Part shown: positions 41,761-49,561 of the stretch, in pieces
Layout of the letters: each line of letters starts with the position of its first letter
Position numbering within the stretch: position 1 is the first letter of the stretch
DNA from: JBCCMQ01 sp039026235
GTDB lineage: Bacteria > Pseudomonadota > Alphaproteobacteria > Rhodobacterales > Rhodobacteraceae
Length of the DNA: 64,000 nucleotides
Reading direction: 5' to 3'
NCBI GenBank assembly: GCA_039026235.1
Contig: JBCCMQ010000001.1
Coordinates: forward strand, 806,001-870,000
Notes under the pieces: model-generated
Seen by the model: the letters and a program-made list of their open reading frames with translations, nothing else
Database searches by the model: none
Told to the model about the DNA's origin: nothing
Position numbers and translations under genes: made by a program

Positions 41761-42303
41761 TCAGTCGTCCATCTTGCGCAGGTAAGTCCAGGTTGGAACA
41801 GTGGCGCCACGCGCAACGCTAAAACCTTCTGCGTCACCGACATAGGCAAATCCCGCACGGGTCAGAACCTGGGCCGACCCTGGATTGTCCTGAAACACCT
41901 CGGCAAAGATCGTTCTGTTTTGCAGCGGGTTCGCCTCAACCATGGCCTTAACCGCGGTGCTGGCGATGCCCGAATTCCAGAATGCCGGCGCAACCCAATA
42001 GCCTATCTCGGACTGGTCATTCTCCATCCGCTCAAGGCTGATGACCCCCAGCACTTCGCTCAGCCCATGGGACAGGCCGTCGATGACCCAGACATCTTCG
42101 GTACGGTCCGGCGACTGGGCACGCGATATGAACGCTTCGACCGCGCCGGGGGGCAACGGGTGCGGGATGTCACGGGTCATGCGCGCGACCCGCACATCGT
42201 CGGCGTAGAGTGCCAACAGACCGGCGTCCGATGTCCGCAACGGACGCAGGACAAATCGATCGGTCTCGATCGTGACCTGGTTCAAAATTACGTCGTGTTT
42301 CAT
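41761..42303 (-). CDS. GNAT family N-acetyltransferase (RimJ/RimL type)
   Basis: A 180-residue GNAT protein. TDRFVLRPLRTSDAGLLALYAD opens the domain as in RimJ/RimL-like enzymes; EIGYWVAPAFWNSGIASTAVKAMVE is the acetyl-CoA-binding stretch, and NPGSAQVLTRAGF the C-terminal motif. The ATG at 42303 follows AGGAGG at six bases, so the longer frame is rejected. A GNAT between rpmA and obgE is common in Rhodobacterales. The acetylated substrate is unknown. Confidence 0.9.
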   Translation of the reverse strand: MKHDVILNQVTIETDRFVLRPLRTSDAGLLALYADDVRVARMTRDIPHPLPPGAVEAFISRAQSPDRTEDVWVIDGLSHGLSEVLGVISLERMENDQSEIGYWVAPAFWNSGIASTAVKAMVEANPLQNRTIFAEVFQDNPGSAQVLTRAGFAYVGDAEGFSVARGATVPTWTYLRKMDD

Positions 42304-42400
42304 GCCAGCCTCCTCTGACCTCGCATGACGGTCGCCAAGGGCGACCTGACTGATCGGGCGCTGCGTCCCATTCCCGACCTGGGAAAGGCAACGGACGCCC

Positions 42401-42441
42401 AAAAAACTTTAAGGGGGACCGGCTTGTTGCCGATCCCCCTT
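42401..42441 (-). terminator. Intrinsic terminator after rpmA
   Basis: On the - strand, AAGGGGGA(T)CGGC-AACAA-GCCGG(T)CCCCCTT forms a long stem, followed by AAAGTTTTTTGGG. It lies 27 bases after the rpmA stop and upstream of the GNAT gene, so it should limit or attenuate ribosomal-protein transcription running into the GNAT-obgE-proBA genes. Confidence 0.75.
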
Positions 42442-42467
42442 TGATTTCTTAAAATCTCCTGGGTCGG

Positions 42468-42737
42468 CTATTCGGCGGGCCCTGCCATTGGAAGGACCGA
42501 AATAAAGGTGCGCCCTTTGAGACCTTTGTGAAAGGTAACAGCGCCCTCGGCCGTGGCAAAGATCGTGTGATCCTTACCCATGCCGACACCTTCGCCTGGC
42601 CACCACTTGGTGCCACGCTGGCGAACGATGATATTGCCCGGAATTGCGTGCTGGCCGCCGTAAAGTTTGACGCCAAGGCGGCGTCCGGCGCTGTCGCGTC
42701 CGTTGCGGCTTGAGCCGCCTGCCTTCTTGTGTGCCAT
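42468..42737 (-). CDS. rpmA: 50S ribosomal protein L27
   Basis: An 89-residue L27, full length: MAHKKAGGSSRNGRDSAGRR leads into LGVKLYGGQHAIPGNIIVRQRG and the C-terminal FISVLP. The N-terminal tail reaches the peptidyl transferase centre. No cleavable pre-sequence of the Firmicutes kind is present. It is six bases after rplU. Confidence 0.98.
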   Translation of the reverse strand: MAHKKAGGSSRNGRDSAGRRLGVKLYGGQHAIPGNIIVRQRGTKWWPGEGVGMGKDHTIFATAEGAVTFHKGLKGRTFISVLPMAGPAE

Positions 42738-42743
42738 ATCAGA

Positions 42744-43457
42744 TTACTCCTTCTCGGCTACCAGCGCCTTGGCTTGGTCAACCCAGCCCTCGCGCTCGAT
42801 CCGGCCTTTGAACGAGAGCTTCTCGTCAAAGTCGGCGATGTCCTGTTCGGTCCACGCAGCAATCTGGGCGAATGTCGTCACGCCAGCCGCAAGGAGCTTC
42901 TTCTCAAGAGCCGGGCCAACGCCCGACAGTTTCTTCAGATCGTCTGTACCCGCCTCTGGGGCAGGATCGGCCTTGGGCGCCGCTTTCTTTTTTTCCGCTT
43001 TTGGCGCGGCTTCTTTAGCTTCGGCCTTGGCAGCAGTTTTTTTAGTCTCTGCCTTAGCGGCTTTCTTTTCAGTCTTTGGCGCTTCGACCGGCGCCGCCAC
43101 GGCAGACGCTGTTGCGGCGCCAACGGCTGCCATCACGCCCGTCTTGTCCCCACCCTTTTCAAGGATCTCGGTAACCCGAAGCAGTGTCAGCTGCTGTCGG
43201 TGACCCTTTGTGCGCTGGGACGAATGCTTGCGCCGTCTTTTGACGAAATGGATGACCTTTTCGCCTTTGATCTGGTCCATGACCTCGGCCTGCACGGCAG
43301 CACCTTCCACCAGGGGGGTGCCGACGTTGCCGCCAACCATCAGTATTTCATTGAACTGGACTTTGTCGCCCTGGGTTGCTGCAAGCTTTTCGACGCGCAG
43401 AACGTCGCCGGTTTGAACCTTGTATTGCTTGCCGCCGGTTTTTAGAACCGCGAACAT
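42744..43457 (-). CDS. rplU: 50S ribosomal protein L21 with long C-terminal extension
   Basis: A 237-residue protein in which the first 103 or so residues are ordinary L21 (MFAVLKTGGKQYKVQTGDVL to HFVKRRRKHSSQRTKGHRQQLTLLRV). After this comes an Ala/Lys-rich low-complexity linker (about 125-170, runs of KKAAKAETKKTAAKAEAKE), then a helix-hairpin-helix-like end (LKKLSGVGPALEKKLLAAG, then FAQIAAWTEQDIADFDEKL). The tail resembles the DUF4332/HhH modules found on several alphaproteobacterial proteins and could touch RNA or DNA. A promoter with good boxes lies 130 bases upstream. Confidence 0.96.
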   Translation of the reverse strand: MFAVLKTGGKQYKVQTGDVLRVEKLAATQGDKVQFNEILMVGGNVGTPLVEGAAVQAEVMDQIKGEKVIHFVKRRRKHSSQRTKGHRQQLTLLRVTEILEKGGDKTGVMAAVGAATASAVAAPVEAPKTEKKAAKAETKKTAAKAEAKEAAPKAEKKKAAPKADPAPEAGTDDLKKLSGVGPALEKKLLAAGVTTFAQIAAWTEQDIADFDEKLSFKGRIEREGWVDQAKALVAEKE

Positions 43458-43587
43458 TGCATTTTCCTTTTTTATCCCGCGTTCTCTGGCCCCGGTTGCC
43501 CGGCGTTTCGGCTGTGCGCCGCCGCGAACTGCGCGCCATATGGCTGTTTGATCACGCTAGACCGGACCCAGCTGGACCGGAGCCGCG

Positions 43588-43616
43588 CTTATGTCGCGCT
43601 TCGCACACCAAGTCAA
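43588..43616 (-). promoter_or_regulatory. Candidate sigma70-type promoter of rplU-rpmA
   Basis: On the - strand, TTGACT, 17 bases, then CATAAG. The -10 box is 131 bases upstream of the rplU ATG, leaving a leader long enough for regulation. It is the best matching pair in the stretch between rplU and the tRNA gene. Confidence 0.5.
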
Positions 43617-43692
43617 GCTTGGCATTTGGATGGCGGAAAACCGGTTGCGGTAGCCCGGACAGAAGGCTAAATGCCCGGCACACTCCAAGTGC

Positions 43693-43782
43693 GGAGAGGT
43701 GCCGGAGTGGTCGAACGGGACGGTTTCGAAAACCGTTGTACTCGCAAGGGTACCCAGGGTTCGAATCCCTGTCTCTCCGCCA
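43693..43782 (+). tRNA. tRNA-Ser (anticodon CGA)
   Basis: The seven-base acceptor stem GGAGAGG/TCTCTCC (one G-T pair), discriminator G and encoded CCA are present. The anticodon stem ACGGT/ACCGT encloses TTCGAAA, giving anticodon CGA (reads UCG), and the long variable arm (TGTACTCGCAAGGGTACC) is typical of class II tRNA-Ser. The T arm is CAGGG-TTCGAAT-CCCTG. A possible promoter lies just upstream, TTGCGG, 17 bases, TAAATG. The 3' end of such genes is a common integration site for mobile elements, and the accessory-looking region begins right after it. Confidence 0.97.
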
Positions 43783-44141
43783 CCCACTCGCCCCAACCCT
43801 CAGCCTCGCGCTTTCGAACGACGCGGCACCTGCCTGATTGTGAGAACGGATGGCCGGTGGACTTGGAGGCGCGGCCGCGCCTTCGAGAACGGGTCAAGTC
43901 GAAAGAAGACACAAGGGTCCGGTTGTCGCCATGGACTGCCTTGGCCTTTCGTCTTCTGATTTGGGCTGTCCCGGGATCTTCGAAGAGTAACCTACCCCAA
44001 ATTCAGAGCGCCGACTGTACAGTAAATCGCCAAGCCTGAAACCCCCGTGAAACGGGCCGCAGGCTCAGGAGCTTGCGCCAAAGCCCCGCTTTTGGTAATT
44101 TTCTTTCGGTTATTGGTTGTGTTTAAAGAGATTACTGCACC
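43783..44141. other. Intergenic region after tRNA-Ser, nothing recognised
   Basis: About 360 bases between the tRNA and the LuxR-type gene. Frames are open in places but show no family resemblance or ribosome binding site. No duplicate of the tRNA 3' end was seen, so there is no direct sign of an attachment site here. A small CCCGT-GAA-ACGGG dyad lies at 44045-44057. Confidence 0.5.
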
Positions 44142-44963
44142 GTGTTTCGACAGGTTAGCGATGCAGACTACAGCAGGATCGTCGAGTGTATCGTGGCCAT
44201 GGGCCGTGCGAAGTCACTTGAGGATGCCGCGCATGCACTTATCGACGCAGCCATGGATCTCGTGGCCTGCGATCACGGCGGCTACGCCGAGATCGACCTT
44301 CATTTCGGCAGAACCAAGCACTTTGCAAGCGAACCTGAGGTCGAGGAATGGGTCGAGCGCCGCGCCAGCACATGGCGCCATTTCATGCCCAATCACCCGG
44401 TCCTAAAGTTTCGCAATGACAACCCGCACAGTTCCGTCGTTCGCCTGTCCGACGTGGCCGACATGTCCGATTTTTACCAAAGCGGAATCTACGCTGAGCT
44501 TTTTCGCGAGGTTGAGACCAATCATCAGCTGGTCATGCACCTGGGCTTTGATCCCAAGGAGGGGTTTTCAACGGGCGCGCTTCCACTGACGCTCGGCGTC
44601 CCCCTGAACCGCAAGGGGCGCGACTTTACATCGCGCGATATGGACGTGCTGTCGATGTTGCAGACCGCCGCGCGCCCGGCGCTTCGCCGAAAGCGGGCCG
44701 AACACCAACTGCGCCTGCTTGACGCTGCCGTTCTCACCCCGGATCTGAAGCGCAGCCTGATGGGGTTGGGGTTGAGCGGCCGCCTGGCCGAGGTCGCGTT
44801 CTGGATGCTCAAGGGCAAAAGTAACCCCGACGTGGGCGAGATCCTGGACATAGGCGCCCAGACCGTGCGCCAGCACTCGATCGCTATATACAGAACACTG
44901 GGTATCACGGGTCGCCTTTCCCTGCAGCGCAAGGTCATTCGCACAATCACCGATTTCAACTAA
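44142..44963 (+). CDS. LuxR-family transcriptional regulator
   Basis: A 273-residue protein with an N-terminal sensor-like domain of about 190 residues (GAF or autoinducer-binding-like in pattern: VACDHGGYAEIDLH, VMHLGFDPKEGFSTGALPLTLGVPL) and a C-terminal LuxR/GerE helix-turn-helix (LSGRLAEVAFWMLKGKSNPDVGEIL, TVRQHSIAIYRTLGI). The HTH Glu-x5-L pattern differs from the standard LTxRE opening. No luxI gene adjoins, so it is an orphan regulator. The start is a GTG. The next gene on the same strand is a VPLPA-CTERM exported protein, a plausible target. Confidence 0.88.
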   Translation: MFRQVSDADYSRIVECIVAMGRAKSLEDAAHALIDAAMDLVACDHGGYAEIDLHFGRTKHFASEPEVEEWVERRASTWRHFMPNHPVLKFRNDNPHSSVVRLSDVADMSDFYQSGIYAELFREVETNHQLVMHLGFDPKEGFSTGALPLTLGVPLNRKGRDFTSRDMDVLSMLQTAARPALRRKRAEHQLRLLDAAVLTPDLKRSLMGLGLSGRLAEVAFWMLKGKSNPDVGEILDIGAQTVRQHSIAIYRTLGITGRLSLQRKVIRTITDFN

Positions 44964-45117
44964 GCGCTCCCGCGCCAGGAACATCAACGGCCCAGGCCGG
45001 TGCACGGCGTGCGGGCGTACAAAAACCGTCTGTCAATAGACCGGTTGGTGGATTGCCGGCGTCTTTCGAACATGCATCTGTTTCCCGACTTCGGTCGCGT
45101 TTTTGACCTTTTCCAGA

Positions 45118-45145
45118 TTGGTCCGGTCTGGGCGCGCAGGACCAA
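45118..45145. repeat. Inverted repeat upstream of the VPLPA-CTERM gene
   Basis: TTGGTCC and GGACCAA, perfect seven-base arms around 14 bases, ending 65 bases before the start codon. It may be a hairpin ending the luxR-type transcript or an operator. The spacing differs from the usual 20-base lux box. Confidence 0.4.
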
Positions 45146-45210
45146 CGCAACAAAGTCGGCACGGCCGAAGTGACGACCAGTATCAGTAAGTTTAATTTGG
45201 GGGAAATGCG

Positions 45211-46089
45211 ATGCTAGGAAAACCAACGGCGGCAGCAGCCGGCCTTTTGATGTCTTTTGCCGGGCCCTTGGCCGCAGCCACAACCAACTACTTTGTCCAA
45301 CCGATCATCTTTTACGGTGCCGGCGTGATCAACGGTCTTGACGTGAACGGTGCAACCTCTTCCACGCAAAGCTTTTTCAATGCACCGGTCGGAACCGAAG
45401 CGCAGGCAAACCTTGCCGACGGTACTTTGAAGGGTTTTGCGGGCACGCAAGGGGGATCAGCGGCGACCTTCGTTCAACCCCGTTTCGGCGAAACCGTCAC
45501 CGTGCAGGGCGGACTGGGGTCAAACGCGACCTTTAGCCTTGCCCTCGACGGCTCGGTGGTCTCAGATCCTAAGGACGAAAATCTCAACTCCACCCTTCAG
45601 GTCAGTGTGGACGCCTATTTCGCGGTCTACGACGGCGACACGGACGTCGACGAGCTGAATTGGGGCTGTTTTCTGGCCACTTGCAGCGGTGGATCGAGCG
45701 GGATAACGCCGCCGTCTGCGGGACCGCTTGGCACGGACCGTTTCACAGTGAACTTCGACAACCATCTAAACCCGGTGGATGAAGCTTTCGATGAACTTCT
45801 GTCTGTGGTTCTTCCGGTAACCGAGAACAATCAGACCTTTAAGGTTTTCGCCAACCTGACTCTGATCTCGAACCGCAATTCAAATCCGGGATCAACAACT
45901 ATCGACTTTCTCAACACGGCAACGTTCGGCATCTCTGGTGTGGATTTCACCTCGGCGTCCGGCGTTTTCCTGAGCGAAATCGACGGAAGTCCATCCGTTA
46001 TACCACTTCCGGCAGCCGGATGGATGCTGTTGGCGGGTGTCGGGGCAATGGGCTTCGCCGCCCGACGACGGGACCGGGAAAATCGTTAA
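45211..46089 (+). CDS. VPLPA-CTERM sorting domain protein
   Basis: A 292-residue exported protein. The N-terminus (GKPTAAAAGLLMSFAGPLAA) is a Sec signal peptide. The C-terminus carries the sorting signal VIPLPAAGWMLLAGVGAMGF then the basic ARRRDRENR: an Ile-Pro-Leu-Pro-Ala motif, membrane helix and basic end, which is the VPLPA-CTERM type recognised by rhodobacteral exosortases. The middle is low in Lys/Cys and rich in Thr, Asn, Ser and Gly, as common in surface or matrix proteins. GGGGGA lies just before the ATG. No exosortase gene is in the window; function beyond being sorted to the surface is unknown. Confidence 0.9.
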   Translation: MLGKPTAAAAGLLMSFAGPLAAATTNYFVQPIIFYGAGVINGLDVNGATSSTQSFFNAPVGTEAQANLADGTLKGFAGTQGGSAATFVQPRFGETVTVQGGLGSNATFSLALDGSVVSDPKDENLNSTLQVSVDAYFAVYDGDTDVDELNWGCFLATCSGGSSGITPPSAGPLGTDRFTVNFDNHLNPVDEAFDELLSVVLPVTENNQTFKVFANLTLISNRNSNPGSTTIDFLNTATFGISGVDFTSASGVFLSEIDGSPSVIPLPAAGWMLLAGVGAMGFAARRRDRENR

Positions 46090-46232
46090 ATCTGGGGAAG
46101 AGGTGCGAATGGGTCAACGGACAAAGCCCACACCCGGTTTGCACACACCTCGGCCCGTGGACGCCGGTGCTTCTTTGAACCGTGCGCTCTAATGGGTTGG
46201 AGCTTAGGGAGATGCGTTCTGCGGGTTTCGGC

Positions 46233-47276
46233 TCAACGGGCCCTAATTGCTCCGATGGCTTCTGCAAAGATACGCGCCGTGTCGTGCCAATCGGGCAACT
46301 GCGTGGATCGTCTAAATGAGCGTTCCGAATAGGTCTGCGCCGCCACCGGATCCTTGAGAATCCGCAGAAGCGCATCGGCAAAGGCGGTGGGGTCATTGGC
46401 CGCGACAAGAAGGCCCGCGTCACCCACCGTGTCGGGCACCGCACCCACCCTGGTCGATACTATCGGCAGGCCGAAAGTCATGGCCTCACCCAGCACCATT
46501 CCATAACCTTCATAACGGGTGGCGAGCGCAAAAATCGAAGCCGACCGAAACCGATTATGAAGCTCTGGGCCGTCAAGCTCTCCGGCGAAAACCACGCGGT
46601 CCGCAAGGTCCAACGTCTCTGATTGTCGGCGAAGGGAAAGGGCGACGGCGGGATCGTGGGTCTTGCCCACAATCTGGGCCTGCCACGGTAAGTGGCGGAT
46701 CTGGCCGAGCGCATCCAAGATTACATCGTGCCCCTTCCGCGCGGCCAGAAGACCGACCGACAGGATTAACGGCGGCTCTACGGGGCTGCGGCCGACAGGT
46801 TGTTTTTCGAAACCCGGCGGCGCAATGGTGATCATCGCGGCATCGGCTTCGAAGTCGCGGACCAGAATACGGGCTGTTTCGGGGCTTGGCACCATAACAT
46901 GCGCGACATGCCGCAGGGCCGCCGTTTCGTTCTCTAAAAGGAACCGCGCACGGGCTTCGCTTAGCCCCGTTTCCAATCCGAGCGGATGATGGATCATGGC
47001 AATGACCGGTGCTGGCACCTCGGCAAGACCGGCAGGATCGATGGCGCCGAAGACGAGACCGTCGAGTATGATCGGGGTGTCAGCCGGTACGGCCCGCAAC
47101 GCGGCAAGCGCGGCGGCCATATCGTCCCGGTTCGGGTCGGGAAAACTGGCAGGCAATTCCAGGTGCCGCGTTTTGCAGCCGATTTCGTTCAGCACTCTTA
47201 AAACGGTTGCCTCATAAATGAACCCCCCTGTGCGACGGTCCTTGTCGCCCGGGATCGCGAAGACGGCGGCGGTCAT
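46233..47276 (-). CDS. GT4-family glycosyltransferase
   Basis: A 347-residue GT-B enzyme. The C-terminal nucleotide-sugar domain has LILSVGLLAARKGHDVILDAL, then FALATRYEGYGMVLGEAMTFGLPIVST with the E-x7-E motif, and TVGDAGLLV. The N-terminal domain begins MTAAVFAIPGDKDRRTGG. No membrane segments are seen. The ATG overlaps the fused permease stop as ATGA, making it the last gene of the eight-gene operon. Its acceptor is probably a lipid or envelope polymer of that operon; the sugar and acceptor are unknown. An upstream-extended frame reads into the permease and is rejected. Confidence 0.9.
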   Translation of the reverse strand: MTAAVFAIPGDKDRRTGGFIYEATVLRVLNEIGCKTRHLELPASFPDPNRDDMAAALAALRAVPADTPIILDGLVFGAIDPAGLAEVPAPVIAMIHHPLGLETGLSEARARFLLENETAALRHVAHVMVPSPETARILVRDFEADAAMITIAPPGFEKQPVGRSPVEPPLILSVGLLAARKGHDVILDALGQIRHLPWQAQIVGKTHDPAVALSLRRQSETLDLADRVVFAGELDGPELHNRFRSASIFALATRYEGYGMVLGEAMTFGLPIVSTRVGAVPDTVGDAGLLVAANDPTAFADALLRILKDPVAAQTYSERSFRRSTQLPDWHDTARIFAEAIGAIRAR

Positions 47277-48805
47277 ACCACCTGCTCGCTGGCATAGACG
47301 CGCAGCAACGCGCGTTCGCAAAAGGACAGAACCGCATAGGATCCGGCCGAGACCACGCAGAGCAGGACGACACAGGACCAGAGCATGTTGTAATTCGACG
47401 TGCTGGCCGTCAGCGCCATGAGAACACCGATGCCCTTGCCGGTGGCGAGCCATTCGGCGGTGGTGACGGCAAGAAGGGCGGCCGGTATCGCCATGCGGGC
47501 CGACGCGAAAAAGGCCGGGAGCATGGCCGGAATCTGTGCAAAGACCAGAAGCCGCAACCTGCTGGCGCCATAGCTGGAGAAGACATCGGCGATCTGGCCC
47601 GGTGTTTGCCTAAGGCCCTGCAGACAGGCAACAAGGGTGGGAAAGAATATCATTACGGCGACCACGACAATTGTTCCCACGGCCCCGCGGCCAAAAGCCA
47701 GCAGAAGCAGAGGCGCTGTTGTAATGATGGGCACCGATCTGAGTGCCACCGCGACGGGCATGGTTGCCGTCGCTGCAGCAGGCACCAAAACGAGAAGTGC
47801 GGCAAGCCCAGCGCCCAGGAACAGCCCGGCAATATAGCCGGGCAGCGCAAGGACGAGGGTCTGTCCCATCGCGGCAAAGAGCGTCTCGCGATGCGCCGCC
47901 TCACGCAGGAACATCCAGATGTCCCCGGGCCGCTTGGCGAAAAAACTGTTGAGCCCAGCCAGATCCATCGACAGCTGCCATATGGCAAGAACAAGGAGAA
48001 TTATCAGGGGCGCTTCGATAAGGCGCATAAGGCGGCTGCGACCACCCGCTTCATTGGGTGGCGACAAAAGGATGACGGGCCTGTAGCCCACGACCCAGTC
48101 GCGAAACCGGCCCAATGCGGCATAGGCGAGGATCGAAATCAGCGCCGACAGGCCGGCAAGCGTCCAGGTCGCGTCCGTTTCGAGCCCCCGCATGGCGCGG
48201 AGCGTCAGTACACCAAGGCCGCGCTCGGCGCCCGTAAACTCGCCGATCATAGCGCCGAGAAACGCGGCTGGCGCAGCGATCTGAAGCCCCGCAAAAAGGT
48301 AAGGCAGGCTGGCGCGCGCCCGCACCTTCGCCAACGTGACAAGCGGGCCATGACCGTAAATCGCGACCAGATCGACCCAACTGCGGGGCACGGCGCGCAG
48401 GCCAACCAAAAGGGCCAGGAACGTCGTGTAGTAGACGGCGAGGGCCGCGAGCGTGACTTGCGGCCCGATGCCGGGCCCATAAAGGACCCTTAAAATCGGA
48501 CCGGACGCGATGAGCGGGACCGAGAACACAAGTAACGCGACCGCCGATACAAAACGGCCGGACGACGGGACCACAATTATACAACCCGCCAGGATAACGG
48601 CCGCCAGGTTTCCCCAAAGAAACCCCAGACCTGCGTTTTTCGATGTCTCAAGCGTCGCGCGCGCCAGCACGACCCGATGCTCTGCCAGATACTTCAGGAT
48701 CGCCATTGGACTGCTGATAAGCAAGTTGTCGTCGCCTGCTCCTGCCAGCACTTGCCAGAGCACCAAAACGACCAGAACGAGACTGCCCTGCCGGACCCGC
48801 TGCAT
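47273..48805 (-). CDS. Double-length fused ABC transporter permease
   Basis: A 510-residue protein made of two SsuC/ThiX-type permease modules in tandem: module 1 about 1-250, module 2 about 265-510. Each has about six membrane segments and an EAA-type loop (module 1 VDLVAIYGHGPLVTLAKVRA, module 2 IADVFSSYGASRLRLLVFAQIP). Most importers of this class use one such permease as a homodimer, so the fusion suggests a built-in heterodimer. The start overlaps the ATPase stop by a single base (TGATG) and the stop overlaps the glycosyltransferase start (ATGA). It moves the ligand of the NMT1-like binding protein. Confidence 0.9.
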   Translation of the reverse strand: MQRVRQGSLVLVVLVLWQVLAGAGDDNLLISSPMAILKYLAEHRVVLARATLETSKNAGLGFLWGNLAAVILAGCIIVVPSSGRFVSAVALLVFSVPLIASGPILRVLYGPGIGPQVTLAALAVYYTTFLALLVGLRAVPRSWVDLVAIYGHGPLVTLAKVRARASLPYLFAGLQIAAPAAFLGAMIGEFTGAERGLGVLTLRAMRGLETDATWTLAGLSALISILAYAALGRFRDWVVGYRPVILLSPPNEAGGRSRLMRLIEAPLIILLVLAIWQLSMDLAGLNSFFAKRPGDIWMFLREAAHRETLFAAMGQTLVLALPGYIAGLFLGAGLAALLVLVPAAATATMPVAVALRSVPIITTAPLLLLAFGRGAVGTIVVVAVMIFFPTLVACLQGLRQTPGQIADVFSSYGASRLRLLVFAQIPAMLPAFFASARMAIPAALLAVTTAEWLATGKGIGVLMALTASTSNYNMLWSCVVLLCVVSAGSYAVLSFCERALLRVYASEQVV

Positions 48806-49551
48806 CAGAACGTCTCTTCCAGCGCATTCAGGACGCCTGATCTGATTGCCCGGTAGGCCTCTGCCTCGCTGTTGCGCTGATGTGCGCCGCTGGGAAGATC
48901 GACCGGGATGTCCGAGACGATACGCGCGGGTCGCGCCGACAGAACAAGGATCCGGTCCGATAAAAGCAGCGCCTCATCGACCGAATGCGTCACAAGGATG
49001 GCCGTCGCTCCGGTCTCGGACCACACCGGCGGCAGGTCGGCATTCAGCCTCCGCCGGGTCATGGCATCCACTGCGCCAAAGGGTTCGTCCAGCAGCAGGA
49101 GATCGGGATTGGAAATGAGACTGCGGGCGATGGCCGCCCGCTGCCGCATCCCACCCGACAGTTCCGCCGGACGATGGCCGGCAAACCCGGACAGACCAAC
49201 AAGATCTATCAAGTGCTCGACACGGTCGGCCGGCTTGCGCGCCAGTTCGGCTCCCAACGCAATGTTGGATCTGACCGAACGCCAGGGCAGCAGCGACGGG
49301 TCCTGGAATGCCATGGCCAAACCGCCCCTTCTGGCAACCACCTTTGGACTTTCGCCACCAATGGCGATACGCCCGGCATCTGGTCGCTCTAACCCGGCAA
49401 TCATTCGCAGGATAGTGGACTTCCCGCAGCCGGACGGGCCGAGCAGAGCCGTTGTGCTTCCCGCCGTGAAGGTAACCGTAAATGGGCTGACCGCATCGGT
49501 CGCCCCGAAACTCTTACGGATGTCTTCGCAACTGACTTCGATGCCGGGCAT
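48805..49551 (-). CDS. ABC transporter ATPase of the NMT1/SsuB class
   Basis: A 248-residue single-domain ABC ATPase: Walker A GPSGCGKST, Q-loop AFQDPSLLPWRSV, signature LSGGMRQRAAIAR, Walker B LLLLDEPFGAVDA and the switch His in LVTHSVDEALLLSDR. The Q-loop proline-trp pattern is typical of ATPases for nitrate, taurine and pyrimidine importers. The ATG at 49551, ten bases after the binding-protein stop, is preferred; ten upstream codons would start at a TTG. It powers the fused permease encoded next. Confidence 0.95.
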   Translation of the reverse strand: MPGIEVSCEDIRKSFGATDAVSPFTVTFTAGSTTALLGPSGCGKSTILRMIAGLERPDAGRIAIGGESPKVVARRGGLAMAFQDPSLLPWRSVRSNIALGAELARKPADRVEHLIDLVGLSGFAGHRPAELSGGMRQRAAIARSLISNPDLLLLDEPFGAVDAMTRRRLNADLPPVWSETGATAILVTHSVDEALLLSDRILVLSARPARIVSDIPVDLPSGAHQRNSEAEAYRAIRSGVLNALEETF

Positions 49552-49561
49552 CGGCGTTGTC

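Noticed and set aside
43783..44141. Prophage or island attachment site after tRNA-Ser
   Set aside because: No duplicate of the tRNA 3' end, no integrase gene and no direct repeat was seen in the window.
47606..48493. 295-codon + strand frame opposite the fused permease
   Set aside because: Antisense to membrane-protein codons, giving an artificial Lys/Arg/Gln-rich translation.
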